Part shown: in pieces, positions 49,630-61,374 of the stretch
Numbering within the stretch: the stretch's first letter is position 1
Layout of the letters: every line of letters starts with the position of its first letter
NCBI GenBank assembly: GCA_037903355.1
Contig: JBAJFE010000026.1
Span: forward strand, 186,001 to 250,000
DNA length: 64,000 nt
Direction of reading: 5' to 3'
From: Trichuris trichiura
Taxonomy: Eukaryota > Nematoda > Enoplea > Trichinellida > Trichuridae
Notes under the pieces: generated by a model
The model's input: the letters and a program-made list of their open reading frames with translations, nothing else
Databases searched by the model: none
What the model was told of the DNA's origin: nothing
Program-made: the position numbers and the translations under genes

Positions 49630-51561
49630 TCAGCCAATTCGATTGCAAAAGAAGCAAAAGCTATGCTGGCAGCTGCTTGATCCTAAACATTTTGGAAGTG
49701 AAGCCATGTACGAATAGAAAAAGGCAAGCATTACCAATGTTTTCGCGAACGGTCGACATAGAAAGGCAATGAAACGAAGTGGAAAGTACGATCTGAACAA
49801 ATTGGTATATACGACGTTGCCCGGATGAACAGCCACGCAGCAAAGATTATGCTGAGACATCCTGTCTTGCAGTGCCGCGGCAAAAAGTACGCAGCATAGT
49901 TTGGACAGGCAATAGGCACGCAATGATGAGTAAGATGAAGCGGACACTGGGGACAGATTTTCAAATGAAAACAATTCGTCAATTGGCATTGATTGAAAAT
50001 TTGCGCTGAAATATAACTCGTAATGTTGGCAACAGAGATGGTAAACATACAAACGGTGGCATTCGCAAGTTGTAAGCACAATTCTCGCAGGCGCGGACTC
50101 TTTCATTCTATTCCAAAGGAGCCTCGTCAAATAAAAGTGACTCAGATAGTTGACGCAAAACGTTTTCTCAAGTCCATCCTTTGTAACGCTCCAATTAGGC
50201 TCAAAAATGGCAGCATTATAGACGAAAATATCGATGCGCCTGAAAATCAGGTTTACTGTAAACAAGAAATTACGAAATTTTAATTGGATCTCTCCTTACT
50301 ATTTTGCGTAGGCTGAAATGAAAGTGGTCAAAGTAAAAAATATTTACCGCTTGAAAATTCTAATCAAACCTAGCCAAAAATAACGAACAAATGGCCGCAA
50401 CTAATACAGTAACTAAAGAGTGTGCAAGTTAATCGAATGAATGATAAAAGGCTAGCAACCGATCAATTAAGGGAACAGGAATGTAGAATATCTAAAATGC
50501 AATTAGACATCTGCCACGACGATTGTATTTTCGAACAGGTTATTCAAATGCGCTTAACACTCGTGCATTCGGTTAGTTCAAAAGGGTCGACTTAAAATTA
50601 TTCAATGATATTCGCTGTTGAGAAGACAAGGACGAAAAGTGTTCACGGTTACCTGTTCATCATGGTAATTTCGTCAGCGCATGCTTTAACGCTCTCCAAG
50701 ACGGATAGATCGCATAACACTAAGTCGATCTTGGCAGACGGCTGCGAAAACGTAGGCGATATTGAAAAGCCACAGCAGCAATAAAGTACAAACCATAAGT
50801 ATTTTCAATTTCTTCATTGATTCTCTAGCACTATCTATATTTCTACATGCAACGATTACAGATGCTCCGTGGACAACTACCGCTTTGACGAACTCAAAGC
50901 CTAAACAAAAGCCAGCAATCAGGCATGAACTAATATTAATAGCTTAATGTTCAAAGCGGTTTAAGTAAACGCTTCTGATGGAATAAAAGATCGCCCATAT
51001 TGCTTTTAAGATATCGTATAAGCGTTAAAAATGTAAAATGATTGTTTTTCGATCGATTTACCTATACCCGATGTACCACCGGTGATGAAGATGGTCTTTT
51101 CCGACAAATTCAAACCGTGCAGCACTTGCATGACGGTAGAACGAGCGTCAAAACGTTGTCGCGGGAATGGGTGCGCATGTTGATCGCTCTGTTCTAATGC
51201 TTGAGCAAGGCGAGGATCGGAAAATGTTGTCTCACCCGTTCGTAAGCTTAGATGGAAATCACGTAAGCGTCAGGAATTGATTCTTTGCTATTACTCTTGG
51301 AATACTGCTCTGCCTTCATTATCCACTAGTCGTCTCCAAGTCGATGGTAACGAACCGCATACTATCTTGCGGCGTTTTGTTCTAGGATGCGTCCATTGCA
51401 CCGATCTTTCCAAGTGACTAAAAGGAAACAGTATAAGGACGTGAAAAGACAATTTCAATTAAATACTTGACATAGTAGACGCGATCATCCAGAGTAGTTC
51501 GCTCCTCCCAACCACCGGGTAGTTCGTCTTCGCTGTCAGTTTCCGGAAGGCCAATATCCAT
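49630..51561 (-). CDS. WWOX: WWOX, WW-domain oxidoreductase
   Basis: Starts at 51561 with [17 protein letters not shown], as in other WWOX proteins. The first WW domain is complete (GGWEERTT...VYYV...VQWTHP) and the second is weaker ([14 protein letters not shown]...[11 protein letters not shown]). The short-chain dehydrogenase domain follows: [12 protein letters not shown] (cofactor motif), [60 protein letters not shown] and [20 protein letters not shown], then the catalytic YCLSK (YxxxK) and [15 protein letters not shown] links stress signalling and redox metabolism. It is convergent with the nicotinic receptor gene (178 bases between stops). About six to seven exons. The C-terminal end after FAKT is poorly conserved. 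Confidence 0.93.
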
Positions 51562-53063
51562 TTTTAATCACGACAAAGTCAACAAAACTTCGAGTGGAAA
51601 AACTGAGCCTGATTTTCAAAAAAATGCTACGGTTGCATCCGGCAAAGCAGAAAAGTGCTTTACCCTCTCTCTCAGTAGAACCTTGCCTCCCACTTTTGTC
51701 AATACATGCCTATTTGTGATAACGGATTCGCTCGCAAAGCCGCTATTTGGAGCTAAAAATATTGGGAAAGTTTAAATCATCATTCAACTGTAATTCTAAG
51801 CTCAAGTGAAAAGCGTTACATTCCACCGGCGGATACTTTCGAGTTTTGGTGACAAAAAAAAATCAAAAACTGTGCTAGGAACAAAATAGTTGATTATAAA
51901 ATTCATACATATCAAACCAAATCTACAAGTGCCGTTTAGCCCCAAACAGCCAAAAAAGGACAGTGGTTCACGAAAACCTACTTTGTTTAGCCCTTTCCGC
52001 TGCACGAACAGAAAAAAAACAATTTCATCTATTATTCAAGCGTAATTGCTTATAGTCGGCGTGAACAGCTGGAAATCTTTATACCCCCGACAGAGGAAAT
52101 TTTAAAAATTTAAATCCTACTTCACTTGATTACTACTAATGTTTTTTGAAAAACGTTTTCTTCATTACATGCCCATACGAAGAGAAAACTCGTCAGAAAG
52201 ACGCCACAAAATGCACGCAAATGTTGACGAGACACATAAACTGCTGGACTTCGATTGAACAACGCGGTTCGAGTAAGCAATTGTCGTGTTTACGTTTATG
52301 GAAAAAAATAAGAAACGCTATCTGAAGTTTCACTCGTTTTGATAAAATACGTGAGTCTGTAAAGCATGAAGAGGGTTAGTTAAAATGATGGCCCAATGAA
52401 ATGAAATGACGTTCCGGGAAAAACAATAACAACAAATGAATTTTAAATGGCTACCAGCTTTACTGCTAAGCGGAGGCAGTTGCCCAATTTTTGCCAGTTT
52501 TGCATGACAACAAAAACGCTTAAGTGCTTTGAAGGCGCTTTGGAATGTCGCTACCTGTTCGGGTCAACAGTTGAATTTATTATGGTCTTTCACTAATGTT
52601 CGCTGCGAGATGCAATCTACTAATGCGACAGCACACCGTTGATGCTAAATCATTCCCGGTTAACCGGCAGACGCTTTCGGTTTCTAAAACTGTGAGAATG
52701 CAAACCTACCGTATTATGGCGAGCCAAACGAAATCGTTTTTAAACTGCTTACTGGCTGATAAGCCACAACTCTCAAGTTGCTAAAATGGTCAATTCAAAT
52801 TTCTTTTAGTGTCAGGACAAAATCCCATCAAGTTTTTCAACTAGGCACAACAATTGACCGCTGCAGTTGAACAAAAGGCAGCTTACTGTATGAAAATTAG
52901 GAATGTTAAATTTGTTTTCTCAACTTTTTAACATTTCGTTTTGTTGAACTCAAGCCGGCTATTAAGCATCTTCTCTTCTAAATGTTTTTTAAAAAGCTAC
53001 CGTACGTTCTGCATCCATACAGTAATGTTTTCAGGTTCAATCATCAAGTTCTTAGGAGTTTTG
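51562..53063. other. upstream region of WWOX, nothing recognised
   Basis: AT-rich, with no coding exon recognised and no splice acceptor close to the WWOX ATG. Confidence 0.45.
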
Positions 53064-53259
53064 TCGACTTTACGCCCCACTGTCTGAGAAATGCAGGTTC
53101 ATTTCCGGCAAACACATGTCCATTTTGTTCAGCCCATAACGGGGAGCATCCCCATCCCCAGCAAACTAAAACTGAGCTAAAATATATGCCTTTTGTTTAG
53201 GCTTAGGCATGGAAAAGGGAAGGGCACGATGGCTGCCTAGAAAAGTTACAGCATGACAT
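53064..53259 (+). repeat. ~200-bp dispersed repeat, copy C
   Basis: CTGTCTGAGAAATGCAGGTT at the left, GTTTAGGCTTAGGCAT inside and GTTACAGCATGACA at the right end; same family and orientation as 46033-46233 and 46813-47006. Confidence 0.75.
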
Positions 53260-53938
53260 GGAATGCACAACTAACAAGACCATTTATGCTATCTACATCA
53301 AAAACAAAAGCAGTTCGTCCAAAGTCAAAAACTTATGCCGCATCATGCCATTTACGTGATATCTGCACTGTGAATGCGACTATCACATCGCAGAATAATA
53401 AGGATAAGATTTTTTGCCCTCATTCGGCATAAAGGGGAATCTAATTAACCAAGAGCAATTTACTTATTTATAATCTAACCAGAATAGTTTTCACTAAATT
53501 AAATTTTAAGTAGCCGTTAGCCGCTCGAAAGAAATAAACTGATGGTGTTCATAAAAGATTCATGCGTACTAGTCTGCGCGGCATCGACCACAGGTAAGGT
53601 AAGAATTTATCAACGCCATATCCGGGCACACGAGAAGAACCGACGCGTTCAAGCATCGCACAGCATTCTTGTCATGGCATTTTTTCGAGCATGAAGTCAA
53701 GGTCGGTCGCCAAAATTCGAATGAAAAAGTTCTTGCCTCTCAGATGCTCCTGGCGACTACGAAGAAGGAGATCGATCGAATTCCACTTCACATGCACATG
53801 GTATTCCAGCCTATTTTTCTGCTTTTCTTAATGCATTTCAGATCACGTTTGCAAAAACAAACTCGCTTTAGCCGCTACCCGCTTCTAACTCGTGCTACGG
53901 TCGATTCAACTTGTTCTTGTTCAAAACGAACTATTTAC

Positions 53939-54161
53939 CTTGACAAGTATGCGGCTGTTCTGTCTTCATTAGTGATTTGCAAGTTCGGTCAATCGCTAAA
54001 ATTTTTTTCCTACGTTTTGACAAAATCGGTTCAGGTCGATCTTTTTTGCCAACAGCATTGACTTTGCGTGCTATTTCTTTTTGCCAATTACCACTGCTTC
54101 GGGCGCGCAACTTTTCCTGAGATAAACGGAAACTGGAAACCATTTGCCGTAACGCCGCGTG
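53939..54161 (-). CDS. possible exon of an unidentified basic protein
   Basis: The minus strand has a splice acceptor (CATTTGCTTAG) followed by an open 223-nt segment and a donor (CAAG|GTAAAT). The translation is basic and helical: AALRQMVSSFRLSQEKLRAR, then NWQKEIARKVNAVGKKDRPE and LSKRRKKILAIDRTCKSLMK. A further open stretch at about 53.78-53.69 kb (NSIDLLLRSRQEHLRGKNFF ... LEKMP then stop) could be the last exon. No family is recognised. An overlapping plus-strand frame (53669-54061) looks like a shadow. Confidence 0.35.
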
Positions 54162-54523
54162 CTAAGCAAATGCGGGTTTAAAAAAGGTTAGTAACCAAAC
54201 AGTTTTCCACAACAACGATGAGATAATCGCGTGGCTCTGTTTGGGAAAAGAGAAAATACATTTGTCACGTTGGCAGTTCGTGCACGCGGGAAATGTTTAA
54301 AACGATAATCACTTTGAACACTCAGTTTGCGCAGTGAGAAGGCATTTCTCCACGAAAACAACTTTACTTAACATGCCGATGTAATACTAATTCATTCGTA
54401 GTAGTTTAATAAGGAAAAGCGTAATAGCAATAGTTTAAAAGCAGCAGTGAAATTCATGTTTTAATTAACCCATGCTTTGATGAACAAGTTGCCAGCCACA
54501 TATCGAGTGAATTGTTTGAACGA

Positions 54524-55000
54524 TCAACCCCAGAAACCATGATGATGATGATGATGGAAAGGATGGTGATGATGATGATGGTGACCATAATAGCCGTACG
54601 GACGACGATAGCCATAACCATAGCCAAAAGGTCTACGATAGCCAAATGGGGAAAAGCCTCCCCAAAATCTTTTCTCAATTCTATGGATTCCCTCGTCGTC
54701 GATTACATCTAAAATATAAAATCCTTACAACTTCAATATATGAAGTCGATCAGCCTTCCGGCAACACTACAATGGGTGCAGGCAGCTTTGCTGCATAAGC
54801 ATGCAAGAATATGCTTAATCCATTAAAACGCTGAAAGTACGACAATAAACAACAAAGCTCTTTTTACTTCGCACGAATTAAGACTGCCAAAGAAAATCAT
54901 TAAAGCGCAACTGTTGATGGTTACCTTCGTTCGTTGGATACGAGTAGGCAACAACGAAGAGCACGAAGAGAAACAATCCAAAGCTCTGATAATGTTTCAT
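54524..55000 (-). CDS. small secreted His/Gly/Tyr-rich peptide precursor
   Basis: Two exons (54925-55000 and 54524-54708) join in frame to 86 residues. Residues 1-20 form a clear signal peptide (MKHYQSFGLFLFVLFVVAYS). A short acidic propeptide ends IEKR, a Kex2/furin-like dibasic site. The predicted mature part (46 residues) starts FWGGFSPFGYRRPFGYGYGY, continues RRPYGYYG, then two runs of six histidines separated by a Pro-Phe, and ends GFWG. The architecture recalls nematode Gly/Tyr-rich epidermal antimicrobial peptides (nlp/cnc types), and the His runs suggest Zn, Cu or Ni binding. Function is inferred from composition only. The His codons form a CAT microsatellite. A splice acceptor (TCCGTCGTCAG) lies 2 nt before the ATG. 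Confidence 0.72.
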
Positions 55001-58000
55001 TTCTGACGACGGAAGCAAAGACCTAAACGTGGAAACAGTAACAGATGCGTTCCTTATGTACGCGCGTACATGAAGACGCGAATATATGGGCGTATATATA
55101 TGTGTATGCGTGTATTTATCAACAAGTCACGACATTGCCTGCAGATACGGCTTGTTGACCAGGGAAACACTTTGTGCAGTAGTAGTATTAAGGAAAAACA
55201 GTTCAAGACTTGTTGCGGAATGTGAGACAGTTAATACAAACGCCCACAGCTTACAGGCATTGAAAAATCGCCGCTCCGGAAAAGGTTGACGTTCTTCCAA
55301 AGGGGAAACCAGTTGGTCGGAGCAACCGTTATACTTCCCGTTAAGTGAAGCATGGTAAAGTTGATCATCTGGTCGGAATTACCATTATCAATGTTGCTTG
55401 ACCATTTCCAGTTTAGAACATAAGAAGGATTGATCGCTTACTTTGCATTCCCGTTCTCCTCCGCCCGCGCTACGAACTAACGCGCCAACTTGGAGCCGCA
55501 ATAAATGGAGTCAAAACTTTTACTTTACAAATACAAAACGACAACAAATTGTGTTCTTCAAAAAATAACTGCTGTTCTTCCAGCTCGCTCAACGGAAAGA
55601 TTATACGAAAATTACTTCTTACGGAGCGGAGATGGACTCCCGAAAAAAATTAAAATTGGGCAATTGAAAGTTATTCTTTTTCCATAAAGCGTAGCGAAAT
55701 CTTCCAAATAAGGCGTGGGCCATCAACACTTGTTTATTACGCTTCGATGAAGCGGCAGAGTTCGCTGAAGTCATTGGCTGTCGTTTGAACGCACTGCCGA
55801 ACAAAATTACAAATGAAGAATTCGACATTGCGGAATGAAGTTAACATAAATCACAAAATTCAAATTTTTTCAAAAACAGACGTTTATAAAATCAAAGTCA
55901 AAGGCTGTTCCGCCCCATTTATTCCAATCGCGTCAGAAGAAAGGGTGTTCGCATTTGCGCTTTCAGTTTTCACTTGAAAAAGGTTGGATTTCTTAATAAG
56001 CAAAACAGTATTGCTTCAATATTCGCGCTGGACTACAGGACGATTAATGCTTTTTTGTAGAATAAATTACCCGCGAAATTACCACTTTTAATAGTATTGT
56101 AAGTCAGCCTTTGGGGTCAACGACCGTTCTATTAATAACGCGCATTCCAACCGTGGGTTTAACAACGTCTTTCCTTTCGTTTTTAAGTTGACGGCCTAAA
56201 ATGGAAGCTGAACACCATTTTTTCCTAATTCTATGCTTAGACAACATCAAGCCTTAAGAAAATGCAAGTGCGTCTGCTACTTTCAATTATAATTGAACTT
56301 AGATTGATTGCAGCGTCTTGCCGGCCGGTTCTTGAAACCAAACGCGTCAATGACAAAAATGTGCGCGGAAGAGGTTAGAAAAGGTGAAAATGCCTTACCT
56401 GTTCAATTGAAATCGTGGAACTTGTAATGGATCTGTCGTACTTAATTCAGCATATCGCGTTGTACACAAAGATGTACTGAAAACATGCATTATTTTGACT
56501 TTACAATCTAATAATATTTGAGCATCAAACAGGAGTAAAGGGAAAAGGTACGATCAAAGCAACCGGTGGACTTCTCAGATCTACTTAAGTTGTCGTACGA
56601 ATTGCGATGGCCAAATAAGTAGTGTAACAGATAGCAAAAAAAGAAGATTTTAAAAAACCAGAAAATCAATGCAAGTCGTAAATTTTACTAGCAGCAATGG
56701 CACCCAAGATGTGACGGATGCTTGAATATTCAAACCGACGTTACGCGCAGCATTTTGAAAGAGGACCGCAAGTTCATTCGGGCAAGAGTTTGCCTAAGCC
56801 ATTCAGCAACGTTAAATCAGCTTTACAGTCTTCGAATAGCGAAAAATGAAGAAATAGGTTTGCCTGTCGCTTTGCTTTGCATGCAAAGTTACGCAGGGAT
56901 GAGTTCTTCGCAAAAAAAGTTTCGCTTGAAGAGGCAGTAATCAAGTACGGCGACACGCACTAATTTGCATTTCAATTAACCTACACTTTCTTAAACAAAA
57001 TTTCTTTTTGGAAATGACGTCAACTTTTCTTCAAATGCACTGCGTATTTGCATAAGATGTACGATAAAGCAAAGTCTTCGCCAATATCTGTACTGCTAAT
57101 GCTCGAGCGGATGGAGGAGGGCACCACTTGGCGCAGTTTAAGCTAAAAGCAAAGAGAACGATCGACCAAGCAAAGGATCGACGGCCAGTTTTTCTTATCC
57201 TTTGGTCAAATCTTCAAAACGCTATTGCGTATTGACATACGCAAATAATTAGCGTCAATAATCAATAAGGAAGCGAAAAGTCAGCGCGTAAACACGTGGG
57301 CCCAAGTCGGCATTACACAAGCCGTTTTGCTGCTAGAAAACTTTATTAATGAAGCTTCTGGGACAAATCTAGTCCCATATTCAGCGTCTATGTCTAGACG
57401 CCGAATATGGTACTAGTTAATTTGTGTTTTCAGGTACAATTAAATTCAAAGAGTACTGTAGCCATTCACTTCAATATACTTTATGGCGTCCTTTCAGCAA
57501 AATCGGTTGCGCACGTAAATTGACACGCAAGTCAACAATTTCCAACAGGTAAATTGACGCTGAAATAGCTCGCGCAGCCTTGTTATGCTTTCTAATAGCG
57601 CTTGGCGAACTGTCAATTGCCACTTTTTGCAATGATCGTTGCAAGTCAAACGATGATGTAAATTGGAAAAAAATTATAAATTCCTTTGCTTCACTACTAC
57701 GCTGCGCATTAACGGCATTGGAAGCTCAACGCTAGGCCAATAACGTGAACGTCCGGCAGTTTTCGCTTGAACATTTTTCAAGTCAGCGAAAGTTCGAAGA
57801 AACAATGCGCTCTATTCGGGAAAGGGACCACTTTAAAACCAAGTAACAATATCACCTCATCGATCCACGTCTCGGCCGCAGAATAGAGCTCCATTGAGTG
57901 ATGAAGTATTTTTTAAACTACTGCGCAAGATTTAAGCCTGCGGAGGCAAAAGCAAAAACTGTAGCAACTCGAGGCGGCTGACTTTGGCAACAAATCAATG

Positions 58001-60032
58001 GTCCCTTTGGTGGTACGATAAGCAATTGGCGCACATTCTCATTTCGACCGCCTTACCAGCTGAGTGCAACCATCACGCAACAACGTATCAACCTTTCGGC
58101 ACGCAGACGTCTTTTCATAGTCGCTGAGAGGAAATTAAAGTCGGGAAGACAAATTAAAAAGCCGACTGTTCAAGTGCCACGTTGGAATTTTGAAAAAAAA
58201 TGAGGTACCTGACAATCAAATAGGCGCACGCATTTTTTCAAGGCAAGAAAAATCAATTTTCCGGCGCTTTCAAGCCAACTAGGCGGGGGATCACTTTCCA
58301 ATGCATAATCGAGAAGGGCGGCCGCCAATTTGACAATTCAGGATTAGGCGAGAAGGAATATCAACTTTTCAATTTTGAATTTCCGACGCAACGATAACAA
58401 TCGCGCGGCCCATCGATCACCAGTCAAAGCTTTCCAGGAGAGCGGAAAATGGAATCGCGGGAGGGTTACCTCCGCTTTTGGACAACCTTTAAACGACAGC
58501 GTCGACAATTGCGGCGGTCACAAACTATTATAATGGTCAACGATGACCATCTTCGCTCTCTCTCCATAGGCTTGTTGGCACGCTGCGAAATCAATACGTA
58601 ATCAGCGAAAACTATGCAACGACGTCGAGTAATGGTGCGCACACAGTTTTCACCAAATTAAGGACCATTCACGAGGTTCCAAAGAATCGCCTGCGAACCG
58701 CTGGCGTCCAAGTCGCGCTCGGCCGGTGGGCTTTGAAAATTGTACGCGCCAATGGACAGCGTTGCGTCGCTTCGACGAGTCTTCCTTTCTGCCTCCATTA
58801 AAGGGTCGAAAAGCGTAAGCGTATGCCGGATGAACTCCCGCACACATCTGTGTCGCCATTTCCCAAGACGGCGTGTCATCAACACGACCACATTAGAATG
58901 ATTCGTGATGGCTGTCGTCGCTTTGTCTACTTCGCGTCGCTTCTTCGAGCGCAAATGAAATCGATGGCATTGGCGCTACTCAATTCGTCTCCAAAACGCC
59001 GTGACAAAATAAGCATACCTATCTCTTCGCATCACATTACTAATAGTCACCCTTTTCGAAACTTCCAATGCGGTGGGGAAGAGGAAACTTTTGAAAAACG
59101 ATAATTCTTGCGGAACAAAGTTAAAAAGAATTCTTCATCCATTGACGGCAAAGGATGTAAAGCGAACATGGTGTTAGCGTTGGGCAGAGAAGCCGGAAAT
59201 GAATAAATAACAGGCGAAGTGCCACCGTAAATGGAATGAAGAAAAATTGGACAGCATAAAGGAGAGTGGTTCAACATTTTGACTCGTCAAACATAACGCA
59301 GTCGGACTACGACGACCAATAATGGAAGCGTCCGCGTATCGCCTATTGAGTTGGCGCGGCATAGGAGATGATGATCGTCAGCAGCCATTGTTCAAAAGGT
59401 GCTATCGGTGATTTTCGTCTCTTAAAGGGCGAATAGACGCTCAAATTCCATTGGTTAACAGAGGCGAGTCGTAGTTAACCAAAACCGACTGGATTACACA
59501 CTGGTGAAAATTCACTTAGCCGGAGTAGCTCACTTAATTTGCCTAACAGCTACGTCACCAAGGCGCCCGCGGTTGGATATTCAACCGAAAGGCGAGCGAA
59601 TATATTCGGACGAATCGTTGTGCAAGTGGTTGTTCCTTTGGCGAAGGAGAGAACGGGCGCCGCTGCCACCACGGCTAATCAATTGGAAGACCATTGTTAC
59701 CATTCATCTTTCCAACTACGGACTGACCGCGCTGCCGGCGTTCGACCGATTACAAGTACAACAAGGAAGGCCATTTTAATCGCTACAAATAACGATTAGC
59801 CCCATCTCAACTTCAGTCACTCTCTGTTGCCTCCTTTTGTCCACGGTCGAAGGGACTACCACACGCGCGTGCACAAACATACATTCAAACCAACTAAGAA
59901 GGAGAAGCGTCGTTTGCATCATGCGGCCGACATTTTCACAATGGACACATTGGTCAACCGAGACTACCACTATGGCTGCCGCCGCTTCATTCACCTCTAT
60001 GATAGAGCTATGAAAGCGGATATACCGCGTCC
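55001..60032. other. 5-kb gene-poor region
   Basis: No gene could be identified with confidence. A hairpin lies at 57363-57425. From about 57.8 kb the base composition becomes richer in G+C, and open stretches appear on both strands at 58.6-59.8 kb (for example minus 58.86-58.66 kb, FIRHTLTLFDPLMEAERKTR). None shows a family motif or a consistent exon chain, though an unrecognised fast-evolving gene cannot be excluded. The right end is the upstream region of the ODR-2-like gene. Confidence 0.4.
57363..57425. repeat. short hairpin
   Basis: CTAGTCCCATATTCAGCGTC pairs with GACGCCGAATATGGTACTAG around a loop containing TATGTCTA; the flanks ACAAAT/ATTTGT also pair. Arms are about 28-31 nt with two mismatches and one 3-nt bulge. 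Confidence 0.7.
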
Positions 60033-61296
60033 ATGTCACTTCTTGTCAAAGCGTTGAACTTTTCGGTTACATTTCTTTTGCTTATCATCCTGCTACCGGA
60101 ACAAGGCAAACGTAAGTGCTTTATTGCTATACTTTTTCCCTTTCCAAGTATGCCGGATGCCAATAGACGAAGGCGTTCAGCGATTTTTGCCGCCAGCCGG
60201 CAATAGCGCGTTTTGTCGGCCGCCGAAAGGGGCACAATCGAACTCGGATGGTCTAATTCCATTACTTCCGCTCAATTGAAATTAATTGTTTTGCAAATTT
60301 AATTCGCGCGTCTTGTTCGCAAAGCGAGCTGCTTTTTTGAAAAAGCCAAACTTGGACGACGACGACGAAGAGAGGAAATCGATTCGACCAGTCGTCGCCT
60401 GTCGGACTTGAGCAAAAGGCAAAATGGACTGACCGACTGACAAGTCCCGTTGAGTGATCATTGCAAAAAAGTATCAATCGCCACTTACTAATTTCTGAGC
60501 GGCCAAGCGCTGGCAGCTCGCTACTCCAGGGACTAACTGAGCTAAAAAGGAGAAAGAGAGAGAGAGGACGAGTTTCTGTTAAACCCGCTGTTGCTGAAAA
60601 GAAAAAAATTTTTGGCAATGCGACAGTGGCTTACTTGCTTGATTTTTAGCTCAACATCATCGGCATCCGATCCGACACGCGCGAATTATTGGACCAGCTA
60701 GGCACGGCTGGATGGTACAGCACGCGCCAATTCGACCCAAAGGTCCCGTATTGGCCCATTGCTACAGCTGCGCAAATCACGAACTTCGCGTATACTGGTA
60801 TCACTTGCAAACGTGGTACAACACACCTCGAAATTTCACTGACCGTTGCATAACGATGAGCAAACGGGACTGCCAACAAATTGCCTTGGAACCATGCCAA
60901 AGCCAATGCGTCACTCTTCGGCAGCAGAAAACCGTTGGCGGCAAGTCTTCGTGCGAATTCAAGCGTCGTTGTCAAGGTATTCTATATTTTATAGGTCACT
61001 CGGTGGGCCATCATGTCATTCGCGGATGTCTGTCGTCGCTATTCCGTTGGAACATTATGGAAAAAACGGAAATCGCCAGTGCCCTTAGCAAGCCACGCGA
61101 CGTTTGCTACAATGTCCGCCTTAGTCAACTGTTGCCCACACACGGAAGCTCACTTAGAGATATGTCGGACAATAAGGTAAACATGTGCGTCTGCTATGGA
61201 AATCGTTGCAATGCAGCATCGTCGATAACGGCCAAAGCAAGTAGGCTTCTACTGCCCGCCATAATTTGCATAATATCCGCTAGCCTACTGCGCTGA
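60033..61296 (+). CDS. GPI-anchored Ly-6-like protein, ODR-2/HOT type
   Basis: Two exons (60033-60111, 60650-61296) encode 241 residues. Residues 1-26 form a signal peptide (VTFLLLIILLPEQGK). A His/Arg-rich linker leads to a cysteine-rich domain beginning CYSCANHELRVYW, with WYNTPRNFTDRC, LEPCQSQCVTL and the terminal VCYGNRCNAA, the CxxxxCN end typical of three-finger Ly-6/uPAR folds. The hydrophobic tail (LLLPAIICIISASLLR) fits a GPI-attachment signal. The CYSC...P.NFTD.C arrangement resembles the nematode ODR-2/HOT neuronal proteins, of which ODR-2 is needed for olfaction in C. elegans. The subfamily assignment is from memory and less certain than the fold. Convergent with TTC19. Confidence 0.78.
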
Positions 61297-61343
61297 TGAC
61301 GATAGGCGACGAACGGATGCGTGTAAGCAGTTGATAAAAAGCA

Positions 61344-61349
61344 AATAAA
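61344..61349 (+). promoter_or_regulatory. polyadenylation signal of the ODR-2-like gene
   Basis: AATAAA, 47 bases after the stop codon and 25 bases before the end of the opposing TTC19 coding region, so the two 3' UTRs probably overlap. Confidence 0.6.
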
Positions 61350-61374
61350 AAGTACATTGTTGTATAGGCAACGT

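Noticed and set aside
53669..54061. 130-codon plus-strand open frame.
   Set aside because: Runs antisense to the better-supported exon with acceptor and donor at 53939-54161; composition is not convincing.
54537..54581. (ATG)n microsatellite as a stand-alone repeat.
   Set aside because: It is the coding sequence for the histidine runs of the secreted peptide on the minus strand.
58650..59800. Several overlapping open frames, one with a leucine-rich-repeat-like phrase (IHLSNYGLTALPAF, plus).
   Set aside because: A single repeat-like phrase without a consistent exon chain; higher G+C here lengthens chance frames. Kept only as a gap description.
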